This document shows positions 17,460-26,027 of a stretch of 34,250 nt of DNA, one piece after another. The translations under genes were made by a program, and so were the position numbers. The notes under the pieces were generated by a model. It saw nothing but the letters and a program-made list of their open reading frames with translations. It did not search any database and was not told the origin of the DNA. Source of the DNA: Candidatus Aenigmatarchaeota archaeon (GTDB taxonomy: Archaea > Aenigmatarchaeota > Aenigmatarchaeia > QMZP01); NCBI GenBank assembly GCA_030670085.1, contig DAOVCJ010000007.1:1-34250 (forward strand). The letters run 5' to 3'. Each line of letters opens with the position of its first letter. The first letter of the stretch is position 1.

Positions 17460-17911
17460 ACCATCTCCACTTCCTCTATGTCCATCAGCCTCTCGCAGTA
17501 GTGGCATCGTATCTTCAGGGGATCGCCTTTTAGAACGTGGAATTTGGTGGGGACTTTATATACGTTGGTCACGCAATTGGTGTTTGCACATTTAATTATG
17601 TTATGTATCACATTGGGTATCTTGACTCTGAATTTGTCTTTAACGTTGTAGTCTTTTATTATGTTTATTTTTGCCTTAGGAGCGATGATGGCTATCATGT
17701 CAACCTCTTCCTTGGTCAGGTGTCTCCCGCCTATCTTGATGAGACCCTTCTTTCCGAGCTTCTTGCTTTCCAGATTCATGCCCACGGTCACCACGTTGTC
17801 GAATCCCTTGAGGTTCAGAATGTCCACCACCTTGAAGGTGTGATCAGCGGAGATGTGATCTATAACGGTCCCTTCTTTTATTGCGGATATTTTGAAGGTT
17901 TTTCCTTTCAT
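17456..17911 (-). CDS. pyrI: aspartate carbamoyltransferase regulatory chain
   Basis: 151 residues from ATG 17911. It binds nucleotide effectors and couples them to PyrB. The N-terminal allosteric domain includes ISAIKEGTVIDHI and the VGMNLESKKLGKKG segment. The C-terminal zinc domain has the four cysteine ligands in CANTNC and CHYC. Length is normal. The start follows the pyrB stop by one base and has the Shine-Dalgarno GGGAGGA within the pyrB 3' end; the longer frame beginning upstream is pyrB overlap. Confidence 0.95.
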   Translation of the reverse strand: MKGKTFKISAIKEGTVIDHISADHTFKVVDILNLKGFDNVVTVGMNLESKKLGKKGLIKIGGRHLTKEEVDMIAIIAPKAKINIIKDYNVKDKFRVKIPNVIHNIIKCANTNCVTNVYKVPTKFHVLKGDPLKIRCHYCERLMDIEEVEMV

Positions 17912-17912
17912 T

Positions 17913-18898
<986 letters not shown>

Positions 18899-18942
18899 TT
18901 TATAAACCTTTACTCCAATTTTTTAATACTTCAGGTGTTAAG

Positions 18943-19317
18943 ATGAAGCCGATTTGTGAGGTAATGGTTCTGGAGGTTCTGCCTGGGATAAGAGCGATAG
19001 TTGCCAGGAAGCTTGTAGAGAAGCATGGCTTTTCCCAGAAGATTGCTGCAGAGCGCCTGGGAACCACACAACCTGCAATCTCCCAGTACAAAAGGGAGCT
19101 GAGGGGTCATAGAATAAAGATGTTCAAAAGCAATCCCAAGGTTTTGGAGATGATTGATTCCCTTACAAAGAGAACAGCATCCGGCGAATTGTCCCAGGAT
19201 CAGATAACCCTAGAGTTCTGCGGCATATGTAAGTTCATGCGCTCCTCAGGGATGGTGTGCGAGATACATAAGAAGATGTACCCATCACTTGAGAACTGCA
19301 GAATATGTCTGGATTAA
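18943..19317 (+). CDS. HTH transcriptional regulator with C-terminal cysteine cluster
   Basis: 124 residues. A helix-turn-helix of the Xre type at about residues 28-51 (HGFSQKIAAERLGTTQPAISQYK) is followed by a linker and a cysteine-rich end: C93, C96, C106, H109, C119 and C122. This resembles the archaeal predicted regulator group COG2522 (my recollection of the family). The cysteines could bind an iron-sulphur cluster or zinc, suggesting redox, oxygen or metal sensing. ATG 18943 has an AGGTG Shine-Dalgarno at 18933-18937 and TATA at 18899-18906. The 15-bp palindrome touching that TATA implies autoregulation. Confidence 0.85.
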   Translation: MKPICEVMVLEVLPGIRAIVARKLVEKHGFSQKIAAERLGTTQPAISQYKRELRGHRIKMFKSNPKVLEMIDSLTKRTASGELSQDQITLEFCGICKFMRSSGMVCEIHKKMYPSLENCRICLD

Positions 19318-19352
19318 AATAACCTAAGGAAGTAGTTTCTGCTGATATCTCT

Positions 19353-19583
19353 CTAAGCTTCAAGGGGTTCTTTTGCAAGGGTTCCTGTCTCTAATGAGTC
19401 TGCAACTTTTGAAGCATATACAACTTTATCTTTTTCTGACATTTCGCTAAGACGCTCCTGATGCTTACCTAAAGCTATACCCATTCTGCTGCCGTATGGG
19501 TCTCCCCTCTCGGAAAATTCGAGGTTGTAATTTCTAATTATTTCCATTGATTCTCCCAATGGTCTTATTCTTTCTTCCATCAT
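19353..19583 (-). CDS. small hypothetical protein
   Basis: 76 residues, charged and soluble (RPLGESMEIIRNYNLEFSERG ... EKDKVVYASKVADSLETG), mostly helical in appearance. No family recognised. Support for it being real: an AGGTGAT Shine-Dalgarno at 19587-19593, a TATA-like TTTAAATAC at about 19627-19635, and a perfect palindrome between them at 19597-19617. ATG 19580 is an alternative start. The strong operator next to a small gene recalls autoregulated regulators or antitoxins, but no DNA-binding motif or toxin partner is visible. Confidence 0.65.
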   Translation of the reverse strand: MMEERIRPLGESMEIIRNYNLEFSERGDPYGSRMGIALGKHQERLSEMSEKDKVVYASKVADSLETGTLAKEPLEA

Positions 19584-19596
19584 ATAATCACCTATT

Positions 19597-19617
19597 TGTC
19601 ACTATTATATAGTGACA
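19597..19617. promoter_or_regulatory. 21-bp palindromic operator candidate
   Basis: TGTCACTA, a 5-bp centre (TTATA), then TAGTGACA: perfect 8+8 dyad. It covers the expected transcription start of the small gene at 19583 if the TATA at about 19631 is used, or the TATA itself if the internal TATATAATAG is used. Either position fits repression. Confidence 0.6.
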
Positions 19618-19661
19618 TATTAGGGTATTTAAAGCTTTTGGTTGCCTTCTACATAGCGGTT

Positions 19662-20360
19662 TTAGGTGAATTCTAGGTGTAGTTTACCCCTTTCAAAGCT
19701 CTTGCTGGTCAGCCTGAACTGGGATGGTTTTGTGAGGATCTTGAAGTATGCCTTGTCCCCTGCCAACGCTTTCACCTCGACTGAGTTCTCCAGCTCTCTC
19801 ACGTCTACGTTTTCCTGGGATTTCACTCCAGGAATTTCAATGTCAACCACAACCTTTGAATCCAGTCTCCTTATATTAGTCTTTGGTTCCTCTGTGAATT
19901 TGGGCATAGGGAGCTCTTTTCTCTCCTTTATTTCCGCTGCTTCTTCTTTGGGTTTTATCAGTTTGGGGATTCTGAATCTCTTTCTCTCGCTTTTCTCTGG
20001 TTTTATGGGTTTTTCCATTCCCTTATCCATTCCCAGCTGCTCCAAAATCTCCTTTTTCAGTTCATCTTTCTCGTCCCCGAAGGTCTGGACAGAAATCTTT
20101 GGTTCTCTTCCAGTTCCGCTGCCCATGGTTATTCTGAATCCCTTTGCCTTCCTGTTTACTGGTTTTTCCCTGAAAACTGGGGAAAGGTCAAAAACCTCGA
20201 AATCTCTTTCAAACATCTTGCTCATCTGATCCATCTGCTTCTGAACCCTTTCAAATATATCATCAAACCTAAAGAATTCGGAGTCCCTGAAACGGAATCC
20301 ACACTTCGGACAATATTCCCAATCCTTCTCTACGTCCTTTCCACATTTTGGACACTTCAT
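19662..20360 (-). CDS. zinc-ribbon protein with C-terminal Hsp20/CS-like domain
   Basis: 232 residues from ATG 20360. The N-terminus MKCPKCGKDVEKDWEYCPKCG is a CxxC...CxxC zinc ribbon. A charged, likely flexible middle (about residues 45-155, proline/lysine/glutamate-rich) follows. The last ~75 residues (RRLDSKVVVDIEIPGVKSQENVDVRELENSVEV ...) form a beta pattern like Hsp20/alpha-crystallin or CS domains. No membrane segment. A chaperone-like or adaptor role is plausible but unproven. ATG 20360 is preferred to the TTG at 20378 because GGTGATGG is placed as Shine-Dalgarno and the CPKCG ribbon follows directly. Confidence 0.75.
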   Translation of the reverse strand: MKCPKCGKDVEKDWEYCPKCGFRFRDSEFFRFDDIFERVQKQMDQMSKMFERDFEVFDLSPVFREKPVNRKAKGFRITMGSGTGREPKISVQTFGDEKDELKKEILEQLGMDKGMEKPIKPEKSERKRFRIPKLIKPKEEAAEIKERKELPMPKFTEEPKTNIRRLDSKVVVDIEIPGVKSQENVDVRELENSVEVKALAGDKAYFKILTKPSQFRLTSKSFERGKLHLEFT

Positions 20361-20376
20361 TCCATCACCGGGTGTC

Positions 20377-20392
20377 AAACAATATATTGTTT
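20377..20392. promoter_or_regulatory. 16-bp palindrome over the promoter of the zinc-ribbon/Hsp20-like gene
   Basis: AAACAATATATTGTTT is a perfect dyad. Its AT-rich centre is 25 bp before ATG 20360, the TATA position for a leaderless transcript. It may be an operator overlapping TATA, or simply a symmetric AT-rich promoter. Confidence 0.4.
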
Positions 20393-20434
20393 TGATTCAT
20401 ATTAATTTAAATATATTTTTCTCGGGTGTTTCTC

Positions 20435-21631
20435 ATGGTTTCTCCAGCCAATCTGTGCATAATATGCAAGGGTAGCAGGGCGCTCTGTGGAAGGGAGAAG
20501 TGTCCCTTGCTTGCAAGATTCAGGGTTGAGCCGAAGATAGAAAAAAGGGTTTCAAAGGATTTTTTCGGCCCGAGCATGAACGTGTTCGTGGGAAGAATTG
20601 GATATCCCCGCGTAAGCATAGGCCCGCTCACAGCAATAGAACTGAAAGCGAGGCTTGACTCTCCTGGTTCCTGGTTCGGTATGGATTACGGGGATATAAT
20701 AGAACTGCAATCCCTTCTTCTTCGATCGAAACTTAGGCAAGACGTTCACTCAAGATCAAGATTCGTTGAAGAGACGCAAGAGCTTGCCCTTGCAAGCAAA
20801 CCAACAGACGTTGAGATGAGATTCAGAAGGAAGCCTGTTTACAGGATGAGCTTTTCAGATATGTACCAGCCAATGGGCCCTTCGGCAGCGTTGGAAAAGA
20901 TGCGGATAACAGAGAACCCGAAGATCTCCGGAAGGGTTGAGAAAATAGTGAGGGATGATATAAAGGCGAATGAGGCCGGTTTCCTGTTGTACAAGACAGG
21001 GCAGGATGTCTACAGAATTTCCTCCATCCTTTCTTCAGGCATCATGGGTCTGGAGGAAAACAAAAAACTCGTTCCCACTAGATGGAGCATAACAGCTACG
21101 GATGACATAGTTTTCAAAAGCCTTGTTTCTGGGGTCAAGGATTTCCCCTCGGTCAATGATTACCTTGTCTATTCGAGCAACTATCTGGACAATCGTTTCG
21201 AGATTCTCCTCATGCCTGGGAACTGGGAGTATGAGAACTTCGAGGCGTGGGCCCCCGGATCCATGTGGTCCTTCAACCTCAAGAAAACAGAGATTATAGA
21301 GGAGTACGAATCTTTCAGGGGTCGAACGGCTTACGCGGACAAAGAAGGCGGTGGTTACTATGCCGCGAGGCTCGCTGTGATAGAAGCGCTGTGGGGAATG
21401 AGAAGACAGGCAAGGGTCGTGGTGTTCAGGGAGATATACGAGGGCTACACAGTTCCTCTAGGAGTTTGGCAGGTTAGAGAAAATGCTAGGAATGCTTTCA
21501 AGGGAAGACCAGAGGTTTTCAAAACCCTGGGAGAGGCCCTGAAACATATCGATTCAAAACTGAGGCTCTCAATAAACGATTACATAAATGTGAGCAAGAT
21601 ACTAAAGCAAAGGCGGTTGTCGGATTTTTGA
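20435..21631 (+). CDS. nreA: DNA repair protein NreA (PCNA-interacting)
   Basis: 398 residues from ATG 20435. NreA proteins act in archaeal DNA damage tolerance with PCNA. The N-terminal cysteine motif LCIICKGSRALCGREKCPLL, the FVGRIGYPRVSIGPL segment, GMDYGDIIELQSLLLRSK and the SWS-type middle region (TRWSITATDD) are family features. The last residues QRRLSDF match a PIP box (QxxLxxF), the PCNA-binding tail. Leaderless start: TTTAAATAT at about 20406-20414 is centred 25 bp before ATG 20435. An in-frame GTG at 20426 is less likely. Head-to-head with the zinc-ribbon gene. Confidence 0.93.
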   Translation: MVSPANLCIICKGSRALCGREKCPLLARFRVEPKIEKRVSKDFFGPSMNVFVGRIGYPRVSIGPLTAIELKARLDSPGSWFGMDYGDIIELQSLLLRSKLRQDVHSRSRFVEETQELALASKPTDVEMRFRRKPVYRMSFSDMYQPMGPSAALEKMRITENPKISGRVEKIVRDDIKANEAGFLLYKTGQDVYRISSILSSGIMGLEENKKLVPTRWSITATDDIVFKSLVSGVKDFPSVNDYLVYSSNYLDNRFEILLMPGNWEYENFEAWAPGSMWSFNLKKTEIIEEYESFRGRTAYADKEGGGYYAARLAVIEALWGMRRQARVVVFREIYEGYTVPLGVWQVRENARNAFKGRPEVFKTLGEALKHIDSKLRLSINDYINVSKILKQRRLSDF

Positions 21632-21679
21632 ACAGCTAAGCTTTAAATACCAAAAACGGAAATCATAATTAGTGATAAT

Positions 21680-21943
21680 ATGCCAAGACCAGCACTAAGG
21701 TCAAGGACCTTGAGAAGGGTAAAGAAAAGGCTTCCGGGAGGCGCATTCATAATCCACTACCTGAAGAGAAGGCCTTCCCCTGCGAGGTGTGCAGTCTGTG
21801 GGAAAAAACTGCATGGTGTTCCGAGGGCAAAACCTTCCATAATCAGGAGAATCTCCAAGAGCAAGAAAGCACCATCAAGACCCTATGGTGGAAACCTTTG
21901 CTCAAGCTGTGCAAGGGAGAAAGTAAAGGAGAAGGTGAGGTGA
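21680..21943 (+). CDS. rpl34e: ribosomal protein L34e
   Basis: 87 residues, basic. MPRPALRSRTLRRVKKRLPGG at the N-terminus, the zinc-binding pairs CAVCGKKL and CSSCAREK and the RPYGG motif are typical of archaeal/eukaryotic eL34. It is followed after 4 nt by L14e; in many archaea a cytidylate or adenylate kinase gene lies nearby, but none is here. TTTAAATAC at about 21643-21651 is a likely TATA box. Confidence 0.96.
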   Translation: MPRPALRSRTLRRVKKRLPGGAFIIHYLKRRPSPARCAVCGKKLHGVPRAKPSIIRRISKSKKAPSRPYGGNLCSSCAREKVKEKVR

Positions 21944-21947
21944 ACAA

Positions 21948-22394
21948 ATGTTCGAGGTTGGAAGAGTCTGCCTTAAGACGGCTGGAAGGGAAGCTGGGAA
22001 GTACTGTGTAATTGTCAAAAAGATGGATGAGAGTTTCGTCATGGTTACGGGACCGAAATCCCTTACTCGCGTCAAAAGGAGGAGATGTAACATCAATCAC
22101 CTGGAACCTCTTACGGAGAGGATAAAGATAAAGAGTGATGCATCTGATGGTGAGGTCTTGAAGGCGTATAAGGAAGACAGTGTTTTTGCTAGGCTTGGTC
22201 TGGAAAAACCTAAGAAGGCGAAGAAGGCCGAGCCAGAAAAGCCAAAAGAGAAGAAGGTAAAAGAAGTGAAAGTTAAAAAAGAGAAGAAAGTGAAACATAA
22301 AAAGGAAGAGAAGAAGGTAAAAAAGCCAGAAAAGAAAAAGGTCAAAGAAAAGAAAGCAAAAAAACCAGAAAAGAGGGCTAAAAAGAAGAAGTGA
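21948..22394 (+). CDS. rpl14e: ribosomal protein L14e with long lysine-rich tail
   Basis: 148 residues. The first ~85 residues (MFEVGRVCLKTAGREAGKYCVIV, then RRCNINHLEPL) match archaeal L14e, a KOW-fold large-subunit protein. From about residue 85 on it is a low-complexity tail of lysine, glutamate, proline and alanine repeats (EKPKEKKVKEVKVKKEKK and similar) ending KRAKKKK. Ordinary archaeal L14e stops near 75-95 residues, so the ~60-residue tail is unusual and recalls eukaryotic L14. The GAGGTGA Shine-Dalgarno overlaps the L34e stop. Its stop codon abuts that of the convergent aEF-1beta gene with no gap. Confidence 0.92.
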   Translation: MFEVGRVCLKTAGREAGKYCVIVKKMDESFVMVTGPKSLTRVKRRRCNINHLEPLTERIKIKSDASDGEVLKAYKEDSVFARLGLEKPKKAKKAEPEKPKEKKVKEVKVKKEKKVKHKKEEKKVKKPEKKKVKEKKAKKPEKRAKKKK

Positions 22395-22646
22395 TTATAA
22401 ACTCCTTGAAACCGTTAACGTTTCTATGCTCTGAACACCCTTTATTGATTTTAGTTTGTTCTCAAGATCGTCCAGGAACCCTTCCTCATCCGGTATTATC
22501 TTTGTGAACTTCAACGCCTTCAACCCAAAGGCTATTGGTTCCTCCTCAAGCCTCTGTGGACTGAGGCTTTCAAGGGATTTCTTCATTTCATCAAAAATTT
22601 CCGGGGATTCAGGCATTACCCTGAAAACGCAAATAACGTCTCCCAT
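22395..22646 (-). CDS. ef1b: translation elongation factor aEF-1 beta
   Basis: 83 residues from ATG 22646. Nucleotide exchange factor for aEF-1alpha. MGDVICVFRVMPESPE, EEEPIAFGLKALKF and the GVQSIETLTVSR ending are the expected motifs and length. AGGTGAT before the start supports ATG 22646 over the extended MML start. It ends the operon zinc finger - ITPase - aEF-1beta; the zinc finger/aEF-1beta pairing is common in archaea. Confidence 0.94.
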   Translation of the reverse strand: MGDVICVFRVMPESPEIFDEMKKSLESLSPQRLEEEPIAFGLKALKFTKIIPDEEGFLDDLENKLKSIKGVQSIETLTVSRSL

Positions 22647-22651
22647 CAACA

Positions 22652-23233
22652 TCACCTATTTTTCAACCAGTTCCCAAATTGTTTGAAACATGAGTCTTTC
22701 TCCACTTTACCTTTCCAGTAATTAATATAATCCTTTCTGTTCATCTGCGCTAGAGTTATTTCATGGCCTGGTGGTATGACTATAAGAAATAATTCAGACC
22801 ATGCAGTATTATCCAGATTCCCTCTTGGTTTATCTGCAATTATAACATTCACTGAGTTCTCGAAAATAACTGGTTCTTTTAAACCAGGCTTTATATAAGC
22901 CAGCACATTTGTGAACTTGGCTTTTCTGTTGCTTTCTTTAACAAGTTTTAGTATTCCCTCAATACCTATGGTTTGGAGAATGAAATTTGTGAATGGTCCA
23001 GGAAAGTTCTCATAATCATTCATGTAGAAGCCGGCATCGGTTACCATAAGCGACTTCTTAAAAAGAGAAAAGGCATATAATGCTTTTTGTTTCGCAATTT
23101 CTCTGAGGTCATAACTCCTGGGTTCTGGTAAATCCGACTCCTTTTGCAAAACCTCTATTCCATATTCTTCCAATTGATTTTTAGCAGACCAGAACTTTCC
23201 CTTGTTCTTTGTTACGAAAATAAGTTTTTTCAT
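22652..23233 (-). CDS. RdgB/HAM1-type non-canonical purine NTP pyrophosphatase
   Basis: 193 residues from ATG 23233. House-cleaning enzyme hydrolysing ITP/XTP to monophosphates. FVTKNKGKFWSAK (nucleotide-binding SxNxxKxxE region variant) and DAGFYMNDYENFPGPFTNFILQTIG match the family core. The usual catalytic Asp in VTDAGF is kept. Downstream segments (EIT.AQMN) are more divergent than in standard RdgB, so substrate range is uncertain. The start is one base after the zinc-finger stop (TAACATG). Confidence 0.82.
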   Translation of the reverse strand: MKKLIFVTKNKGKFWSAKNQLEEYGIEVLQKESDLPEPRSYDLREIAKQKALYAFSLFKKSLMVTDAGFYMNDYENFPGPFTNFILQTIGIEGILKLVKESNRKAKFTNVLAYIKPGLKEPVIFENSVNVIIADKPRGNLDNTAWSELFLIVIPPGHEITLAQMNRKDYINYWKGKVEKDSCFKQFGNWLKNR

Positions 23234-23234
23234 G

Positions 23235-23393
23235 TTACGGTCCCACAAAATTACATTTTTTACACTTGTAGGTATTTTCGAGCTTCTTGCATTTATCACA
23301 TCTCACTATGGTTTCATCCCCGCACTTTGGGCAAGGGAATTCAACCCAGTTGTTCTCTGCCTCGATATTTTTTCCGCAGTTTGTGCACTTCAT
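23235..23393 (-). CDS. small zinc-finger protein
   Basis: 52 residues: MKCTNCGKNIEAENNWVEF, then CPKCG, CDKCKK and CKKCNF, giving eight cysteines as four CxxC knuckles, enough for two zinc ions. Similar ~55-60-residue zinc-finger proteins precede aEF-1beta genes in many archaea, and the same linkage is present here (with an ITPase gene between). It is small enough to be missed by length-filtered gene finders. AGGT precedes ATG 23393, and TATTTATAAATA at about 23428-23440 is a likely promoter for the operon. Confidence 0.88.
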   Translation of the reverse strand: MKCTNCGKNIEAENNWVEFPCPKCGDETIVRCDKCKKLENTYKCKKCNFVGP

Positions 23394-23510
23394 TTTCTAC
23401 CTCGTGATTATCTCTATTATTTCCATTAACATATTTATAAATATATTGGAAGCGAGCAAGTTTTCGAGCGAAGCTCCTGTTTTGGTTGAGATTTTGCCTT
23501 GAGGAAAAAC

Positions 23511-24119
23511 TCATGTCCAGAAAAACTGGTAATCCCTGAGCTCCCTTATGGTTTTTGGTTTCATTCTGCGTTTCCACCAGGACATCAAAACCATTCCTGT
23601 CACTATCCCTCCGAAATGCCCTATATTTGCAATCTCAGGCTGCAGGTTTATCGCCCAAAGTATCACTTCCCCTACTGCTAGGAGAATTATTGGAAGTATG
23701 ACTGGTATGGGAATCTTGTAAATCCATATAATCTCTTTCGGGAACATGAACCCGTAAGCTGCCATAACACCGAAGACCGCGCCGGAGGCTCCGATCATGG
23801 ACACTTCCATTGCACCTGTTGTTGCAATGTACAGGAGGGCAGATCCAATCCCTGATACAAAATAGAGGACAAGGTATTTCCTCCACCCCAGTGCCCTCTC
23901 GATGGTTATCCCGAATATGAAAAGGAGAAACATGTTAAGCATTATGTGCTCTGGGTAGGGAATCGAATGCAAGAACATGTAAGAAATAAACTGCCAGTAA
24001 GCCCCCTTCAATGCAAGCTCCGGGACCAGGGAAAAAACATCATCGAACACAGGATAGAACAAAATCTGCAGAATGAAAACCACAATATTCGCTATGATTA
24101 AGGATAGGGTTACGCGCAT
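23511..24119 (-). CDS. rhomboid-family intramembrane serine protease
   Basis: 202 residues, six hydrophobic helices. Catalytic serine in GASGAVFG, histidine in IGHFGGIVTG, and the HxxxN-type HIMLNMFLL segment in helix 2 are all present, so it is probably active and cleaves membrane-protein helices. ATG 24119 has a TATA-like TTTTTATTTAATC about 26 bp upstream, so it is leaderless and has its own promoter. It lies next to a site-2 protease gene on the same strand; a second rhomboid is at 28029. Confidence 0.93.
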   Translation of the reverse strand: MRVTLSLIIANIVVFILQILFYPVFDDVFSLVPELALKGAYWQFISYMFLHSIPYPEHIMLNMFLLFIFGITIERALGWRKYLVLYFVSGIGSALLYIATTGAMEVSMIGASGAVFGVMAAYGFMFPKEIIWIYKIPIPVILPIILLAVGEVILWAINLQPEIANIGHFGGIVTGMVLMSWWKRRMKPKTIRELRDYQFFWT

Positions 24120-24160
24120 AAAATCTCTGTTTTGATTAATTGTATCTGATTAAATAAAAA

Positions 24161-24760
24161 CTACATCAGAAAAAGGTTGAGATATGCAAAACCAATGATT
24201 GCCAAAGCAAAACCTAGGGTCCAGATACCTCTGTTCCAGTGTAGAACCTTTCTGCCGTCCAGTGGCCCGAGTGGTATTAGATTGAAAATCGCGAGCCATG
24301 CATTTATCAGGGCCGCGTATGCCAATATCCAGTGGGAGTAAAAGAAGTTGGCCATTATAAGAATGAACATAAGGACTATGTTGAACACTGCTCCAGCTAT
24401 CCCTATCTTCCCGACCTCCTCCATTGTCGGATTCTTAAAAGCCCAGAATGACCCGAATACGACAGCACCGGGAGCTGCGAATATGAAGCTTCCATTGGAG
24501 ACCAAAGTAAAGAATATAGCAAGCATGATCCCCTGGGGCCACATCCTGTACTCAGCAAAGTAACCGAACCTCCTTGCAGTGAATCTGTGGGAGAGCTCGT
24601 GCCCCATGAAGGCTATACCAACAACGAACAGCGAAACCAGGAAAAATACAGGCTCGAAAAAAATCTCAGGGTACGCAAAAACTAACGAGAGTACTATGAC
24701 GGATATCACTATGTCCTTCACCTCCCTTCTGGAAAACATTCCCTGGCTGGCTCCATTCAT
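24161..24760 (-). CDS. site-2 protease-like membrane metalloprotease (M50)
   Basis: 199 residues, polytopic. HELSH in FMGHELSHRF is the zinc-binding HExxH variant, and NLIPLGPLDGRKV supplies the NxxPxxxLDG zinc ligand/aspartate motif. No PDZ domain. Likely cleaves transmembrane segments. It is encoded between a rhomboid protease and the CARDB/MacB exporter genes, all on the minus strand; whether they share substrates is unknown. Confidence 0.92.
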   Translation of the reverse strand: MNGASQGMFSRREVKDIVISVIVLSLVFAYPEIFFEPVFFLVSLFVVGIAFMGHELSHRFTARRFGYFAEYRMWPQGIMLAIFFTLVSNGSFIFAAPGAVVFGSFWAFKNPTMEEVGKIGIAGAVFNIVLMFILIMANFFYSHWILAYAALINAWLAIFNLIPLGPLDGRKVLHWNRGIWTLGFALAIIGFAYLNLFLM

Positions 24761-24812
24761 CCTATCAACCTATTTTTAATCATATTCATTATAGAACTCC
24801 TTATTAAATAAA

Positions 24813-26003
24813 TTATTTGCTGTGGATGGGGCGAGTGGGGTGGGTGCGATGATGTTTCTTTCTGAAGAATTTTCTCCAGACAAAGTAGATGATAATAAGT
24901 ATTATTATGACACCTATTATAAGGTTTAGAGTACCGTTCCCGCTCGGTGGTTGGAAGTTCAGTGTTACCATCTTTGCGACCTGGTTCTGCTCCAGACCGG
25001 GTCCCACATAGTTTATTGTCAGTTCTCCCTGTCCCTTGAGAACCAGTGGAAAGGAAAAGGTTGTCTTCTTTGTTGCCTTTAGCTGGCTCAGATAATCCAC
25101 ACCAATCGTTTGGTTGCCAATAACGAACTTCGCTTCAAGGGATTTCGCATCTGTTGTTCCCTTGTTCGCAACCTCTATATCCAGGAGCATCCTGTTGTAG
25201 TTTGGTTCTACATTGATTATATCAAGCCTTATTGAACCTGTCACAGGAATCCCTATACTGAATGTATCAGAAGCAGGGGTGTTGCTCTCATCTTTATACT
25301 CTAAGGTGAGGGTTGCGGTGTAGGTTTTGTACTCTGCAAGGGAATCTATGCTGAGTTGTGTACTTGCCTCCTTGGTTTCTCCAGGATTCAGGTTTCCAAT
25401 GTAAACCAATCCACCCGAGAGTATGGGAACCAGATAGGAAGTGGTTGCATTGAGCCTTGCCTGAAGATGTCTGGCAGTCCCCGAACCAATGTTTTTGATC
25501 TTGAAATTTAGGGTTACAGAACCACCGGGTTCTATATCATCTGGCATGGTCTCAACAGATTCCACAACCAGCTTCGGACTCCCCTGAACCGATACTGTTA
25601 CACTTTTCGTGGAGTATGCAGCCGGGTTCTGGGCTGAGTAAATATTGAAATCAAGTTTATAATCGCTTGATATCGCTTCTGTATCAACATACAGATCATA
25701 GGTTTCCTTTACAGAGCTCTGAGGACCTATCTGGTTGATTGTTTTTTTGGTCTCCTCCCCGGGCAAGAGTTTAAAGGGGTCCTTTGGAATAATCTCAACT
25801 ACCATGTTCTTGGCATCTGCATACCCTGTATTTTCAATCTCGATCTCTATACTGACATCGGCTCCTGGTTCTGCAGGGTATGGGTTTTGTGAAACAAGGG
25901 ATATATCCAGAACAGCCATGCTGGCCTGTCCATTAACTGGTTGAGGTAAACAAACTGCAAGTATTGCAACAATCACCGGAATCAAGACATTAATCAATTT
26001 CAT
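24813..26003 (-). CDS. secreted membrane-anchored protein with CARDB-like repeats (COG1361-type)
   Basis: 396 residues. A signal peptide (MKLINVLIPVIVAILAVCLPQPVNGQ) is followed by about three ~100-residue beta modules of CARDB/NEW3 type (IEIEIENTGYADAKNMVV, LNFKIKNIGSGTARHL, DIEVANKGTTDAKSL), a C-terminal transmembrane helix (LNLIIGVIIILIIIYFVW) and a short basic, histidine-rich cytoplasmic tail. The module order and the genes after it (ATPase and MacB-type permease) match archaeal exporter loci with COG1361 proteins, where it may act as an extracytoplasmic accessory subunit. TATTTAAATA at about 26023-26033 places its own leaderless promoter inside the end of the ATPase gene. Confidence 0.88.
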   Translation of the reverse strand: MKLINVLIPVIVAILAVCLPQPVNGQASMAVLDISLVSQNPYPAEPGADVSIEIEIENTGYADAKNMVVEIIPKDPFKLLPGEETKKTINQIGPQSSVKETYDLYVDTEAISSDYKLDFNIYSAQNPAAYSTKSVTVSVQGSPKLVVESVETMPDDIEPGGSVTLNFKIKNIGSGTARHLQARLNATTSYLVPILSGGLVYIGNLNPGETKEASTQLSIDSLAEYKTYTATLTLEYKDESNTPASDTFSIGIPVTGSIRLDIINVEPNYNRMLLDIEVANKGTTDAKSLEAKFVIGNQTIGVDYLSQLKATKKTTFSFPLVLKGQGELTINYVGPGLEQNQVAKMVTLNFQPPSGNGTLNLIIGVIIILIIIYFVWRKFFRKKHHRTHPTRPIHSK

Positions 26004-26027
26004 ATTATCTCTAATTTGTTTTCCTAT

